From Croceicoccus marinus (GTDB lineage: Bacteria; Pseudomonadota; Alphaproteobacteria; Sphingomonadales; Sphingomonadaceae), in the NCBI RefSeq assembly GCF_001661675.2, contig NZ_CP019603.1, positions 434,001 through 498,000 on the forward strand: a stretch of DNA of 64,000 nt, given 5' to 3'. The translations under genes and the position numbers were made by a program. Of the stretch, positions 17,530 through 26,474 are shown piece by piece (within the stretch, counting starts at the first letter, position 1; each line of letters begins with the position of its first letter). The notes below the pieces were generated by a model. It did not search any database, had not been told where the DNA came from, and was given only the letters and a program-made list of their open reading frames with translations.

Positions 17530-18789
17530 GTGGACCGGGCCGAGGACCGCGAGTGCCGCGCCTTGCTGCGCAGCATGTTCGGCGCCGCCATCGCCGCGGC
17601 TGCCCCCGACCGCGCGGTCGCGGCCAACCTGCCCGACCGGCCCGGCGGGCGCTGCCTGGTCGTCGGCGCGGGCAAGGCCTCGGCCGCGATGGCATTGGCG
17701 GTGGAAGCGGCATGGCCCGATGTCGCGCTGCAAGGCGTCGTTTCGACCCGCTACGGCCATGGCGCTGCCTGCAAGCGGATCAGGATCGTCGAGGCGGGCC
17801 ATCCGGTCCCCGACGCGAACAGCCTCGCCGCGGCGGACGCCATGCTGGAACTGCTGCAGGGCGCGGGGCCCGGCGATCTGGTGCTGGCGCTGGTCTCCGG
17901 CGGCGGCTCGGCCTGTCTCGCCCGCCCGATCGCGGGGGTGACATTGGCCGACAAGCAGGCGATCACCCGTGAATTGCTGCGCAGCGGCGCCCCGATCGGC
18001 GAGATGAACCGGGTCCGCAAGGCGCTATCGGCGGTCAAGGGCGGCGGACTGGCCCGCGCCGCCGGATCGGCGCGCATATGCACCCTGGTCATCAGCGACG
18101 TGCCCGGCGACGATCCAGCCGATGTCGCATCCGGCCCGACCATCCCCCATGCCGGACGGCCCGAAGACGCGCTCGAGATTCTTGACCGCCACGGCATCGC
18201 CCTGCCCGACCGGGTGCGAACCGCCATTCTGGCGCAATCCGCCCTCCCCGCCATCGACCGCCCACAGGACGAGGTGCGCCTGATCGCCAGCCCTTCGCAA
18301 TCCTTGGCCGCCGCCGCATCGCTGGCGCGCGATCATGGCTATGCCATCGTCGATCTGGGCGACCGGGTTCAGGGCGAAGCCGCGCAAGTCGCCGCCCGCC
18401 ATGCCGAACTGGCCCTGCGCCTCGCGGCGCAAGGCGGCCCGCCCACCGCCATAGTGTCGGGCGGAGAAACCACCGTCACCCTGCCGCAAGGCTGCACGGG
18501 ATCGGGCGGGCGCAACAGTGAATATCAGCTTGCGCTGGCCCGCGCCTTGGACGGCCATCCGCGCATCTGGTCCATCGCGGGCGATTCCGACGGGATCGAC
18601 GGCGCTTCCGATGCGGCAGGGGCGATCGCTGCACCCGGCACGCTGGCCCGCGCATCACGCCTCGGGCTCGATATCGACCGCGCGCTGGCCGATCACGATT
18701 CGCACAGGTTCTTCGCCGCGGGCGATCTGGTGATCACCGGACCGACGCGCACCAATGTGAACGACATCCGCATCCAGCTGGTCCGCTAG
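17530..18789 (+). CDS. Glycerate 2-kinase (DUF4147/MOFRL family)
   Basis: A 419-residue protein of the TtuD/GckA type. The N-terminal domain has LVVGAGKASAAMA and LVLALVSGGGSACLARPIAG. The C-terminal MOFRL domain has IVSGGETTVTL, GSGGRNSEYQLALA and AGDSDGIDGASDAAGAI. It ends in GPTRTNVNDIRIQLV, where T-x-T-N-V-x-D is the family signature. These enzymes phosphorylate glycerate at C2 to 2-phosphoglycerate; older databases call them hydroxypyruvate reductase. The start is GTG, 8 bp after the lyase stop. Pairing with a lyase that can release glyoxylate suggests carbon recovery through glycerate. Confidence 0.88.
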   Translation: MDRAEDRECRALLRSMFGAAIAAAAPDRAVAANLPDRPGGRCLVVGAGKASAAMALAVEAAWPDVALQGVVSTRYGHGAACKRIRIVEAGHPVPDANSLAAADAMLELLQGAGPGDLVLALVSGGGSACLARPIAGVTLADKQAITRELLRSGAPIGEMNRVRKALSAVKGGGLARAAGSARICTLVISDVPGDDPADVASGPTIPHAGRPEDALEILDRHGIALPDRVRTAILAQSALPAIDRPQDEVRLIASPSQSLAAAASLARDHGYAIVDLGDRVQGEAAQVAARHAELALRLAAQGGPPTAIVSGGETTVTLPQGCTGSGGRNSEYQLALARALDGHPRIWSIAGDSDGIDGASDAAGAIAAPGTLARASRLGLDIDRALADHDSHRFFAAGDLVITGPTRTNVNDIRIQLVR

Positions 18790-19247
18790 CCTGCCGCAGC
18801 CCCCGACCCTTTCAGCAGCGCCATGCGCAGGCACTGGCACACGATTTCCTCGCGCTGGTTGACCAGCTCGTGCCGAAAGGTGACGATCCCGCATCCGGGG
18901 CGCGAGCCGGAATCCTTCAATTCCACCACCTTGGTCCGCGCCCGCAGCGTGTCGCCGATGAACACCGGCGCTGGCATCGTCAGCCTGTCATAGCCCAGAT
19001 TGGCGACCAGCGTGCCCAACGTGGTGTCCCCCACCGACAGCCCGATCATCAGCGCGAAGGTAAAGGTCCCGTTGACCAGGATCTGCCCGAACTCGCTCTG
19101 CCTCGCCGCCTCGACGTCAAGATGCAGCGGCTGCGGATTATGGGTCATGGTGGTGAACAGCAGATTGTCGGTTTCGGTCACCGTCCGCCCGATCTCGTGC
19201 GTCAGCGTGTCGCCCACGCTCCACTGGTCATAGAATCGGCCCGCCAT
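18786..19247 (-). CDS. MaoC-like dehydratase (itaconyl/mesaconyl-CoA hydratase-like)
   Basis: A 153-residue hotdog protein. The usual hydratase dyad region appears as TMTHNPQPLHLDVEAA, and the start GRFYDQWSVGDTLTHEIGRT is typical of the mesaconyl/itaconyl-CoA hydratase branch (N-x-Q-P-L-H pattern). It would add water across an enoyl-CoA to give citramalyl- or malyl-CoA, the substrate of the nearby lyase. Its stop overlaps that of the convergent glycerate kinase by 4 bp. The order and orientation argue against a single transcript, so functional linkage is inferred from family pairing. Confidence 0.82.
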   Translation of the reverse strand: MAGRFYDQWSVGDTLTHEIGRTVTETDNLLFTTMTHNPQPLHLDVEAARQSEFGQILVNGTFTFALMIGLSVGDTTLGTLVANLGYDRLTMPAPVFIGDTLRARTKVVELKDSGSRPGCGIVTFRHELVNQREEIVCQCLRMALLKGSGAAAG

Positions 19248-19330
19248 CTCTCTTCTCCCCGGAATGGTCCTGCCAGCCCTGTCGCGCCTGAAGCCCGATA
19301 CTGCAATGGGCTTGGCGGTTCGCGGCCCGG

Positions 19331-19837
19331 CTAGACCAGCGTGGGGCGAGAGCGGATCGCGTTCAGCACCTGCGGGGCGACGATATAGACCGCGTGCCGC
19401 CCGCCGCCGCGATTGCGGTGGTCCTTGACCCGCCCCGCGTAATGGCGGCGCACGAAGCCCGCCTTTACCAGGTCGGAGACCGCGCGGCTGACATTGGCCT
19501 TGCCGACCGCCAGCGCTTCCTCCTCCAGCGCGGCGTCGACCAGCCCTTCCTCGCTGGCGCGCGGGCCCAGACGCAGCTCCACCTTGCGGCGCATCGCGGC
19601 GCGGCGATGGTCGCGCGCCGCCAGCGGTACCAGCTTCTCCGCCACCCATTCGCGCAGGGGTTGGCGCACACCCCCCGGCCCCGCCACCCAGGGCCCCGCC
19701 TGCCCGTCGGGGCGCGCGGCCTCGGCAATCAGGCCCAGCACCATGAAGGCATAGCGCGGCCGCCGCGAATTCTGCGCCAGCGCGTTAAGGATCGAGCCAA
19801 GATCTTCGGCCCGCGGCGAGCTTTGCTGCGTGTACAT
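19331..19837 (-). CDS. Winged-helix DNA-binding protein, MarR-like
   Basis: A 168-residue protein with a probable wHTH in the C-terminal half (ALAVGKANVSRAVSDLVKAG). The wing is basic (RVKDHRNRGGGRHAVY). The N-terminal half is helical and Arg-rich (REWVAEKLVPLAARDHRRAA). I do not recognise a named family, so MarR-like is a structural guess. The start at MYTQQSSPRAEDLGS is preferred over longer readings, which are low-complexity. Upstream at 19920-20065 a perfect 13-bp inverted repeat could be its operator. Confidence 0.6.
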   Translation of the reverse strand: MYTQQSSPRAEDLGSILNALAQNSRRPRYAFMVLGLIAEAARPDGQAGPWVAGPGGVRQPLREWVAEKLVPLAARDHRRAAMRRKVELRLGPRASEEGLVDAALEEEALAVGKANVSRAVSDLVKAGFVRRHYAGRVKDHRNRGGGRHAVYIVAPQVLNAIRSRPTLV

Positions 19838-20159
19838 ACCGTGAATCTGCCACGCCGCGAATCGCTTGTGAATCCCTCTCGTGCCGCGGTCTGCCGGCGG
19901 GGTGCACGTTTTGTCATGCGTGACACTTTGCCCGCGAGCTGCCGTCCGAAATCTGGCATTGTCCAGCCCGCTTTCCGAACTCGCCCTGCAAAATGGCGGA
20001 CAGCAGGCCGAACGATCGAAACGACAAGCCCAGAGCAGAAGCGCCGCGCCCCGGCAAAGTGTCACCCGTGGCCGCCAATCGGCAAAAGACGCAGCGAAGC
20101 AGTCGGCGGGTCGCAAAGGCACCCCGCCCGCTGCCTGCCGCCAATGAAGCATGCGCCGT
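19838..20159. other. Non-coding stretch with a long-range inverted repeat
   Basis: No convincing gene is present in these 322 bp between two leftward genes. GTGACACTTTGCC at 19920-19932 is repeated as its exact reverse complement GGCAAAGTGTCAC at 20053-20065, 120 bp away. The first arm overlaps a smaller palindrome, TGTCATGCGTGACA (19912-19925). These features look like paired operator sites, or the remnant ends of a small element. Confidence 0.5.
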
Positions 20160-20453
20160 TCAGACGGAACGGTAGAAGGCGATGCTCATCTCGCCCTCGA
20201 CGCATTCCATGATCAGCGGGACCAGCCGGTCGTGGAAATCGATGCTCATATGCGTGTCGAACGCGGCATCGTCGCGAAAGGTGGCGACGACCTGGAACAG
20301 GTCGGGATCGTCCTCGGACTGGAACAGCTCATAGACGACGACGCCCGGCTCCTGCTCGAACGCCAGCGTCTTCAGCTCGCTCTGATAGGCGATGAGGTCG
20401 CCTCGCCGGTCCGGCTTGGCGCGCAATTGCGCGATGAAGCTCTTCCCGCTCAT
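20160..20453 (-). CDS. Antibiotic-biosynthesis-monooxygenase (ABM) domain protein
   Basis: A 97-residue single-domain protein of the dimeric ferredoxin-like ABM/YgiN fold. It opens SGKSFIAQLRAKPDRRGDLI; EQEPGVVVYELFQSEDDPDL and FRDDAAFDTHM are typical of the family. Members are cofactor-free monooxygenases, isomerases or small-molecule binding proteins. The ATG overlaps the stop of the preceding paralogue (ATGA), so the two are translated together and may form a heterodimer. The operon carries one of the shared 14-bp palindromes upstream. Confidence 0.85.
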   Translation of the reverse strand: MSGKSFIAQLRAKPDRRGDLIAYQSELKTLAFEQEPGVVVYELFQSEDDPDLFQVVATFRDDAAFDTHMSIDFHDRLVPLIMECVEGEMSIAFYRSV

Positions 20454-20746
20454 CGGGCGGGCTCCAGGTCGTGCAGCATCTCGCGCTCGTAATGGCCGTC
20501 CATGCATTCGATCATCTCGGCGATCAGCGGCTTGTTCTGCTCGTATTCCATGTGTGCCTTGTCGGCGTTCTCGTCGGTAAAGGATTCAAGCACCGCGAAC
20601 ATGTGCGGTTCGTCGAGGCGGAAGAACTGGAAATGCAGCACGCCCGGCTCCTGCGGCGCCTGCTCCTCCATGCGCCGGGCCGCCGCGACAAAGCGGTCCT
20701 CCTCTCCGGGCTTGATGCGAAAACGCGACAGGAAGCTATAGGCCAT
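20450..20746 (-). CDS. Antibiotic-biosynthesis-monooxygenase (ABM) domain protein, first of pair
   Basis: A 98-residue ABM-fold protein. It opens AYSFLSRFRIKPGEEDRFVA, followed by PQEPGVLHFQFFRLDEPHMF and FTDENADKAHMEYEQ. It is related to, but clearly distinct from, its downstream partner. The start is preceded by GAGAGGAT. The 14-bp operator at 20800 lies 54 bp upstream of the start codon, and a second copy at 20919 serves the divergent TonB receptor. Both genes therefore probably respond to the same inducer as the rest of the cluster. Confidence 0.85.
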   Translation of the reverse strand: MAYSFLSRFRIKPGEEDRFVAAARRMEEQAPQEPGVLHFQFFRLDEPHMFAVLESFTDENADKAHMEYEQNKPLIAEMIECMDGHYEREMLHDLEPAR

Positions 20747-20799
20747 GTGATCCTCTCCTCGGCAGCCGGCCTGAACGCCGGTTCTTGCACCAATAAAAA

Positions 20800-20813
20800 A
20801 CAGACATGTTTGC
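20800..20813. promoter_or_regulatory. Cluster operator, copy A
   Basis: ACAGACATGTTTGC, preceded by a run of six A: one mismatch to the consensus ACAnnCATGnnTGT shared by nine sites in this window. It lies 54 bp upstream of the ABM gene pair. Confidence 0.65.
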
Positions 20814-20918
20814 ATTTGGAAAGGGTCATTGCGCGTCGGCGTGCAGGTCTCACCCTCGGAAACCGCGCTCACACCGGCCGGTGCAACCTGCGCAACAAGG
20901 GGCTTGCAAAAAATACAA

Positions 20919-20932
20919 ACATGCATGAATGT
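20919..20932. promoter_or_regulatory. Cluster operator, copy B
   Basis: ACATGCATGAATGT matches the consensus exactly and is embedded in a longer ACAAACATG...TGTCTGT context, so a second overlapping half-site is possible. It lies 70 bp upstream of the TonB receptor start. Confidence 0.7.
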
Positions 20933-21001
20933 CTGTTTATGCCCGGCCCGGGCTTCATTGCCGTCTCCGCAAAGAGGGACGGAATGGGGAGAGGAAATGC
21001 C

Positions 21002-23511
21002 ATGAACACCAAGTTCGCCGCCCAGTGTGCCCTGTCCGCATTGGCCATCGCCACCCTGCCGGCCACCGCCTTCGCGCAGGACATGACGGACCCCGCTACC
21101 GACGAAACCGAAACCGCAGGCAATGCGGAACAGGCCGATCCGGCGCCCACCCCGCGCACCGGCCTGAACGAGATCGTGGTCACCGCCACCCGTCGCAATT
21201 CCGACCTCCAGACCACGCCGATCGCGGTGTCCGCGATCGACAGCCAGCTGATCCAGCAATCCTCGCCGCGCGACATCGGCGACCTGGCCGCATTCGTTCC
21301 GAATTCTCGGCCGCGACCATCGCCAATTTCAACGCCGCCTCGTTCGCCATGCGCGGCGTGGGCCAGACCTCGATCATCGTCTATTTCGAACCGCCGGTGG
21401 CGGTGCTGGTCGACGATTTCGTGGTGCCCTCGGTCCAGACCCAGCTGCTCGACACTTTCGACATCGAGCAGGTAGAGGTGCTGCGCGGACCGCAGGGCAC
21501 GCTGTTCGGCAAGAACACCACCGGCGGCGTGGTCACGGTCCGCACCAAGCGCCCCGTGCTCAATTATGTCGGCGTGGAAGGGCGCACCGAAATCGGCGAA
21601 TTCGGCACCGCCCGGCTGCAGGGCGCGATCAACGTGCCGCTTGGCGACTGGGCCGCGGCCCGGCTGGTGATCGGCTCCGAAACATCGGACGGCTATTACA
21701 GGAACGGCCATTGCTATGGCCCCGTCACCGGTTTCGTCCCGAACAAGTTCCAGGGGCAGCAGGGCTGCCTGAACGGCGACAGGCTGGGCGGCAAGGAGGT
21801 ATGGCAGGCCCGCGCCAAGCTGCTGGTGGAACCCACCGACAATATCAGCGCCCTGTTCCAGTACGAATGGATCCGCGACCGCTCCGATGTCGTGCCCTCG
21901 GTCAACGTGAACTATCTGTACGAGGGGGATACCCCGCTGCTGACCGATCTGCTGGGCCTGACCGATCCCAACGCCCAGAACATCGATCCGCTCGACCGCG
22001 CGGCCTATACCGGCCGCACGCTGCCCAGCGTAAACCTGGAAGCAGGGCAGCGCATCTCGGTCGACGGCGTCTATGCCAATATCGACTGGAGCATCGATCC
22101 CGGCACCTTCACCTCGGTCTCGGGCTATCGCTACCAGCGCTCGCAGATCCCCAACTCCTATGCTGGTGCCACGGCCATCGGCACCGACGGCGAGCCGCTG
22201 TCCTTCTTCGATGCCTCGCGCGACGACGATCGCAAGACGTGGCAGCAGGAACTGCGCTTTGCCAGCGACCTGGGCGGGCCGTTCGATTTCATCGCCGGCG
22301 GCTTCTACCAGCGCGACACGATCGATTTCTGCGTGTCGCAATTGCTCGGCTTCCTCGACCTGACGTCGGGGCCGCTGCCGTTCGGGGAATGGAATTCCAC
22401 ACCCTATGTGCTGTGCAACGCGCAAAAGGCGACTTCCAAGGCGGTGTTCGCCGAGGGCACCTATGATTTCACCCCCGAACTGACGCTCAGCGTCGGGGGC
22501 CGCTATACGTGGGACGACAAGACCTGGCGCGGCCGGCAGCAGGTGTTCGCGGCCGAACTGGGCGGCGGTTTCGACCTGTCGATCCCGCTCGACACCGCGC
22601 TCGACGCCAGCGTCTATGACTATCCCGCCAATGTGGTGACGGTGGAAGACAGCTGGAAGGAACCGACCTATCGCGCCAGCCTGGGCTGGCAGGCGACGCC
22701 AGATCTCTATCTCTACGGCACCTATTCGCACGGCTACAAGGGCGGCGGCTTCAACGACCAGATCGGCGGCTTCGCGGCATTCGGCACCGACCTCGACGCC
22801 TTTGCCGAGGCTGCCCGCGCGACCGATCCGGAAACCGCCGACAGCTTCGAGGCGGGCTTCAAGTCGGAATTCCTCGACAACCGCCTGCGCTTCAACCTCA
22901 CGGCCTTCTATGTCGAGTACAAGGACCTGCAGAAGCAGCTGAACGTGCCGATCGTGGTGAACGGCCAGCCCAACCAGGTCACTTTGTTCGTCAACGCCGC
23001 CAGCGCCGAGGTGAAGGGACTGGAGATGGAGGCATCGGCCAATCCGTTCCGCGGCTTCACCCTGCGCGGCGTGGTCGGTTACCAGGACGGCAAGTACAAG
23101 GAATATGATGCGCCCAACGCAGGTTACGACCTGTCGACCGCGCCGCTGGACCGTGCTCCCGAATGGCAATGGACGGTCGACGGCAATTACGAACTGCCGC
23201 TGGGCGCGGACCATGCGCTGACCTTAAACGGCAATGTCGCCTATACCGGGCGCAATCTGAACACCCAGGCGATCGACGATCCGCTGGGCAACACCTTCCT
23301 CGATTCCCGCACGCTGGTGAATGCATCGATCACGCTGGGCGAGATCGACGGGCGCTATTACCTGCGCGCCATCGGCCGCAACCTGACCGACGAGCGGTAC
23401 CGGGTGGGCATCCAGAACGTCGCCGGGCTGTGGGTGAACGCGCAATACGGGCCGCCGCGCTACTTCGGCCTGGAGCTTGGGGCGCGGTTCGGACAGGACG
23501 TGTTCCGCTGA
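21002..23511 (+). pseudogene. TonB-dependent receptor, broken by a one-base deletion
   Basis: The product would be an outer-membrane TonB-dependent receptor of about 836 residues. It has a signal peptide (MNTKFAAQCALSALAIATLP, cleaved after AFA), a TonB-box/plug start NEIVVTATRRNSDLQTTPIA, and VEVLRGPQGTLFGKNTTGGV. A 22-strand barrel ends near LELGARFGQDVF. Around 21302-21306 the frame changes: codons up to AAFVPN read in one frame and FSAATIANFNAASFAMRGVG continues in another. Restoring one T (AATTC to AATTTC) gives a continuous receptor. This is either a real inactivating mutation or a sequence error. A PQQ dehydrogenase gene with the same kind of lesion follows directly. Confidence 0.88.
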
Positions 23512-23555
23512 TGGCGCATGGGCGGTCCGCCGACGCGGGCCGTCCTTCCCCAAGA

Positions 23556-25735
23556 ATGGAAAGACTGCACAAGATGCCGCCGACGCGCCTGCCGACCGGA
23601 CTGATCCTGCCCGCCCGCCTGATGCTGCCCACACGCCTGATGCTGCTGGCCGCCCTTGCCCTGCCCCTGGCCGCCTGCGGATCGGATCAGGCGCCCGAAG
23701 CCGGCACGGATCGCGCGTCCAATGCGCTGCTGCTCGATGCGAGCGCAGGGGACGACTGGCCCGCCTTCGGCCGCACCTATGGCGAGCAGCATTTCAGCCC
23801 GCTCGACCAGATCGATACCGAAAACGTGGGCTCGCTGGGGCTTGCATGGTCGCTCGACCTGCCACCGGGCAATCCGGCGACGGGGCCGATCGCGGTGGAC
23901 GGGGTCATCTATTCGCATCGGGCTACAGCGTCGCCAATGCGGTCGATGCGAAAACGGGAAAGCTGCTGTGGACCTATGACCCCAAGGCGCCCGAGGCGGC
24001 GGGCGACAAGCTGCGGCAGGGCTGGGGCAGCCGGGGCATCGCGTGGTGGAACGGCAAGGTCTATATCGGCACGCAGGACGGCCGCCTGATCGCCATCGAC
24101 GCGAAGACCGGCCAGCCCGTCTGGTCGAAACGCACCTTTGCCGAAGACGAACCCCGCTTCATCTCGGGCCCGCCGCGCGTGTTCGACGGCAAGGTCATCA
24201 TCGGCCACGGCGGTGCCGACAGCGGTCCGATCCGCGGCTATGTCACCACCTATGACGCCGAAACGGGCGAGCAATTGTGGCGCTTCCACACCGTCCCCGG
24301 CAACCCCGCCGACGGGTTCGAGAGCGAGGCCATGGAAATGGCGGCCGAGACCTGGTCGGGCGAATGGTGGAAATACGGCGGCGGCGGCAATGTCTGGAAC
24401 GCCATGACCTATGACGCCGAACAGGACCTGGTCCTGCTGGGCACCGGCAATGGCGCGCCGTGGAACCACAAGATCCGCAGCGACGGCAAGGGAGACAACC
24501 TCTTCCTCTGCTCGATCGTGGCGCTGGATGCCAAGACCGGCGAATATCGCTGGCACTACCAGATCAATCCGGGCGAAAGCTGGGACTTCAACGCCAGCAT
24601 GGACATGGAACTGGCCGAGCTGACGATCGACGGCAAGCCGCGCAAGGTGGTGATGACCGCGCCCAAGAACGGCTTTTACTACGTCATCGACCGCACCAAC
24701 GGTAAGCTGATCAGCGCCGAGCCCTTCGTCACCGTCACATGGGCCAAGGACATCGACAAGCAGACCGGCCGCCCGATCGAGATCGACAATGTCCGCTACC
24801 AGGACGGCCCCGTCACCTTCCAGCCCACCCCCGTCGGCGCGCATAGCTGGCTGCCGATGGCCTACAGCCCGCAGAGCGGCCTTGCCTATATTCCGACGCT
24901 GGATCTGGAAGTCACCTTCGACGACACCGGCACGACGAAGGACAATTTCGAATGGGCGGGCCGCATGGGGCTGACCAGCGGCGTCGGCTATGCAGTGTCC
25001 ATCCCCGAAGGCGCGAGCAACACCGGTTACCTCACGGCCTATGACCCGGTCGCGCAAAAGGTCGCGTGGCGCGTACCCATGGACGTGCCGTTCAGCGGCG
25101 GCGCGATGGCGACCGCGGGCGGGCTGGTGTTCCAGGGCCGGGTGAACGACGATTTCACCGCTTATGATGCGAAAAGCGGCACCGTGCTGTGGACCTTCGA
25201 CGCCAGGGCCCCCGTCATCGCCCCGCCCATCACCTATACCGTCGATGGCGAACAATATGTGACGGTGATCGCAGGGATGGGCACCAGCCCCGGCCTGTTC
25301 GGGCCGATGACCGCGCAGTTCGGCATCGACTACCGCACGCAGGCCCGCCGGGTGCTGACTTTCAGGCTGGGCGCGAACGGAACGCTGCCCGCCAAGGTGC
25401 CCTATACGGCAGTGGCGTTCGACGATCCCGACTATGCGCCCGATGCGGCGCTGGCGGCGCATGGCTCGCAGCTGTTCGCCTCGCGCTGCGGAGTATGCCA
25501 CGGCGGCGGCGCGATCGCGGGCGGCACCGCGCCCGACCTGCGCACCTCCGCCATCGTCGCATCGCCCGACGCGTTTCGCAGCGTCGTCAGCGATGGGGCG
25601 CTGGTCCCGATGGGCATGCCGGTGTTCGGCGAATTGTCCCGGCGCGATCTTGCCGCGCTGCGCCAGTATGTCAGGGACCAGGCGGCCCTGCTGCGCAGCG
25701 GCGAAAAGGCTTCGACCAGCGTGGGCGCGAACTGA
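23556..25735 (+). pseudogene. PQQ-dependent quinohemoprotein dehydrogenase, broken by a one-base deletion
   Basis: The protein resembles quinohemoprotein alcohol dehydrogenases: a PQQ beta-propeller with W-motif repeats (WTYDPKAPEAAG, GEYRWHYQINPGESWDFNAS, MVFQGR-type segments) and a C-terminal cytochrome c domain with CGVCHGG. The N-terminus has a lipoprotein signal (LALPLAACGSD), so it would be anchored in the periplasm. At about 23911-23914 the frame shifts: GVIY is followed by S-H-R, but one added T (TATTCG to TATTTCG) gives GVIYFASGYSVANAVDAKTG. With that base the chain is about 726 residues. The start is uncertain; an ATG at 23511 overlaps the receptor stop. Confidence 0.85.
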
Positions 25736-25759
25736 CCGGTTCGCGCCCTGCTGCAAGCC

Positions 25760-26293
25760 CTACATCTCGGCGGTGCGCGTCTTGCCGTCCCAGTCGCGGG
25801 CGGCGCGTTTCATCTTGTCCAGCGCTTCCAGCATGGCGGGGCGGGCGTCGATCATCTCGATGATGGTGCCGGGCAGCGCATCGGCCGGCTGCAGATAGGC
25901 AAAGCGCGAGAACGGCAGCTCGCCCTCCAGCACCACCTTCATCCCCGCCTGTTTCGCGGCGGCCAGCTGTTCGTCCAGCCGGTCGGTAAAGGTGCCCAGG
26001 TGATGCACGCCGCTATGCCCGCCCTCAATGAAATCGCGATAGGTCGACGGCGCGGGACCGGGCTCGATCAGCTCGATCATCATGTCCCCGCTATAGGCGA
26101 CCGCCACTGCCTTGTAGACCGGCGCATCCACCGCCAGATCCTGTCCGTCGGCGCGCACCCATTCGAACGGCAGCGGCACCGGGAAGTGGAAAAACGGCCC
26201 GACTCCCATCACCTGCGTCCAATAGTCGATGTGCTTTTCGATCCCTTCGACGACATAGGCGATCTGGAACACATTTCCGAAATTGCGGCTCAT
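25760..26293 (-). CDS. VOC-superfamily (glyoxalase-like) protein
   Basis: A 177-residue vicinal-oxygen-chelate protein of the Glyoxalase_4 type. It opens NVFQIAYVVEGIEKHIDYWT, with MMIELIEPGPAPSTYRDF, then GVHHLGTFTDRLDEQLAAAK and GTIIEMIDARP. The His and Glu positions of the metal site are present in the two halves (HHLG, IEMID). The family includes epimerases, isomerases and dioxygenases; specific function is unassigned. A second VOC protein of the same length sits at 52.6 kb after the CoA ligase. The start follows GAGCAGGAGAGG. It is divergent from a Rieske oxygenase with one shared operator between them. Confidence 0.8.
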   Translation of the reverse strand: MSRNFGNVFQIAYVVEGIEKHIDYWTQVMGVGPFFHFPVPLPFEWVRADGQDLAVDAPVYKAVAVAYSGDMMIELIEPGPAPSTYRDFIEGGHSGVHHLGTFTDRLDEQLAAAKQAGMKVVLEGELPFSRFAYLQPADALPGTIIEMIDARPAMLEALDKMKRAARDWDGKTRTAEM

Positions 26294-26362
26294 CGCGTCC
26301 TCTCCTGCTCCAGTGGACTTCGGCGCATGCATTCGTCGCAAGTCGGTCGAATCCACTTGCAA

Positions 26363-26376
26363 ACATTCATGCATGT
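26363..26376. promoter_or_regulatory. Cluster operator, copy C
   Basis: ACATTCATGCATGT, an exact match to the consensus. It sits between a TTGCAA hexamer (26357-26362) and TTTATA (26381-26386), an 18-bp spacing, in the direction of the Rieske gene. A bound repressor would cover that promoter. The same site can serve the divergent VOC gene. Confidence 0.72.
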
Positions 26377-26474
26377 CTTTTTTATAGGAGTCGATCCGCA
26401 GTTTCGCGACGCGTCAACCGAACGAACAGGCGGACAGGACACAAGAGCCGGCGACGCCCGGCCAGGAGGATGCC

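Noticed and set aside
21290..21320. Programmed -1 frameshifting in the TonB receptor
   Set aside because: No slippery heptamer or downstream structure is apparent; a missing T explains the frame change more simply.
20869..23214. Very long open frame (781 codons) on the minus strand opposite the TonB receptor
   Set aside because: It is the mirror of a high-GC gene on the other strand; the residues are Arg/Ala/His-rich without domain motifs, while the plus strand shows clear receptor motifs.
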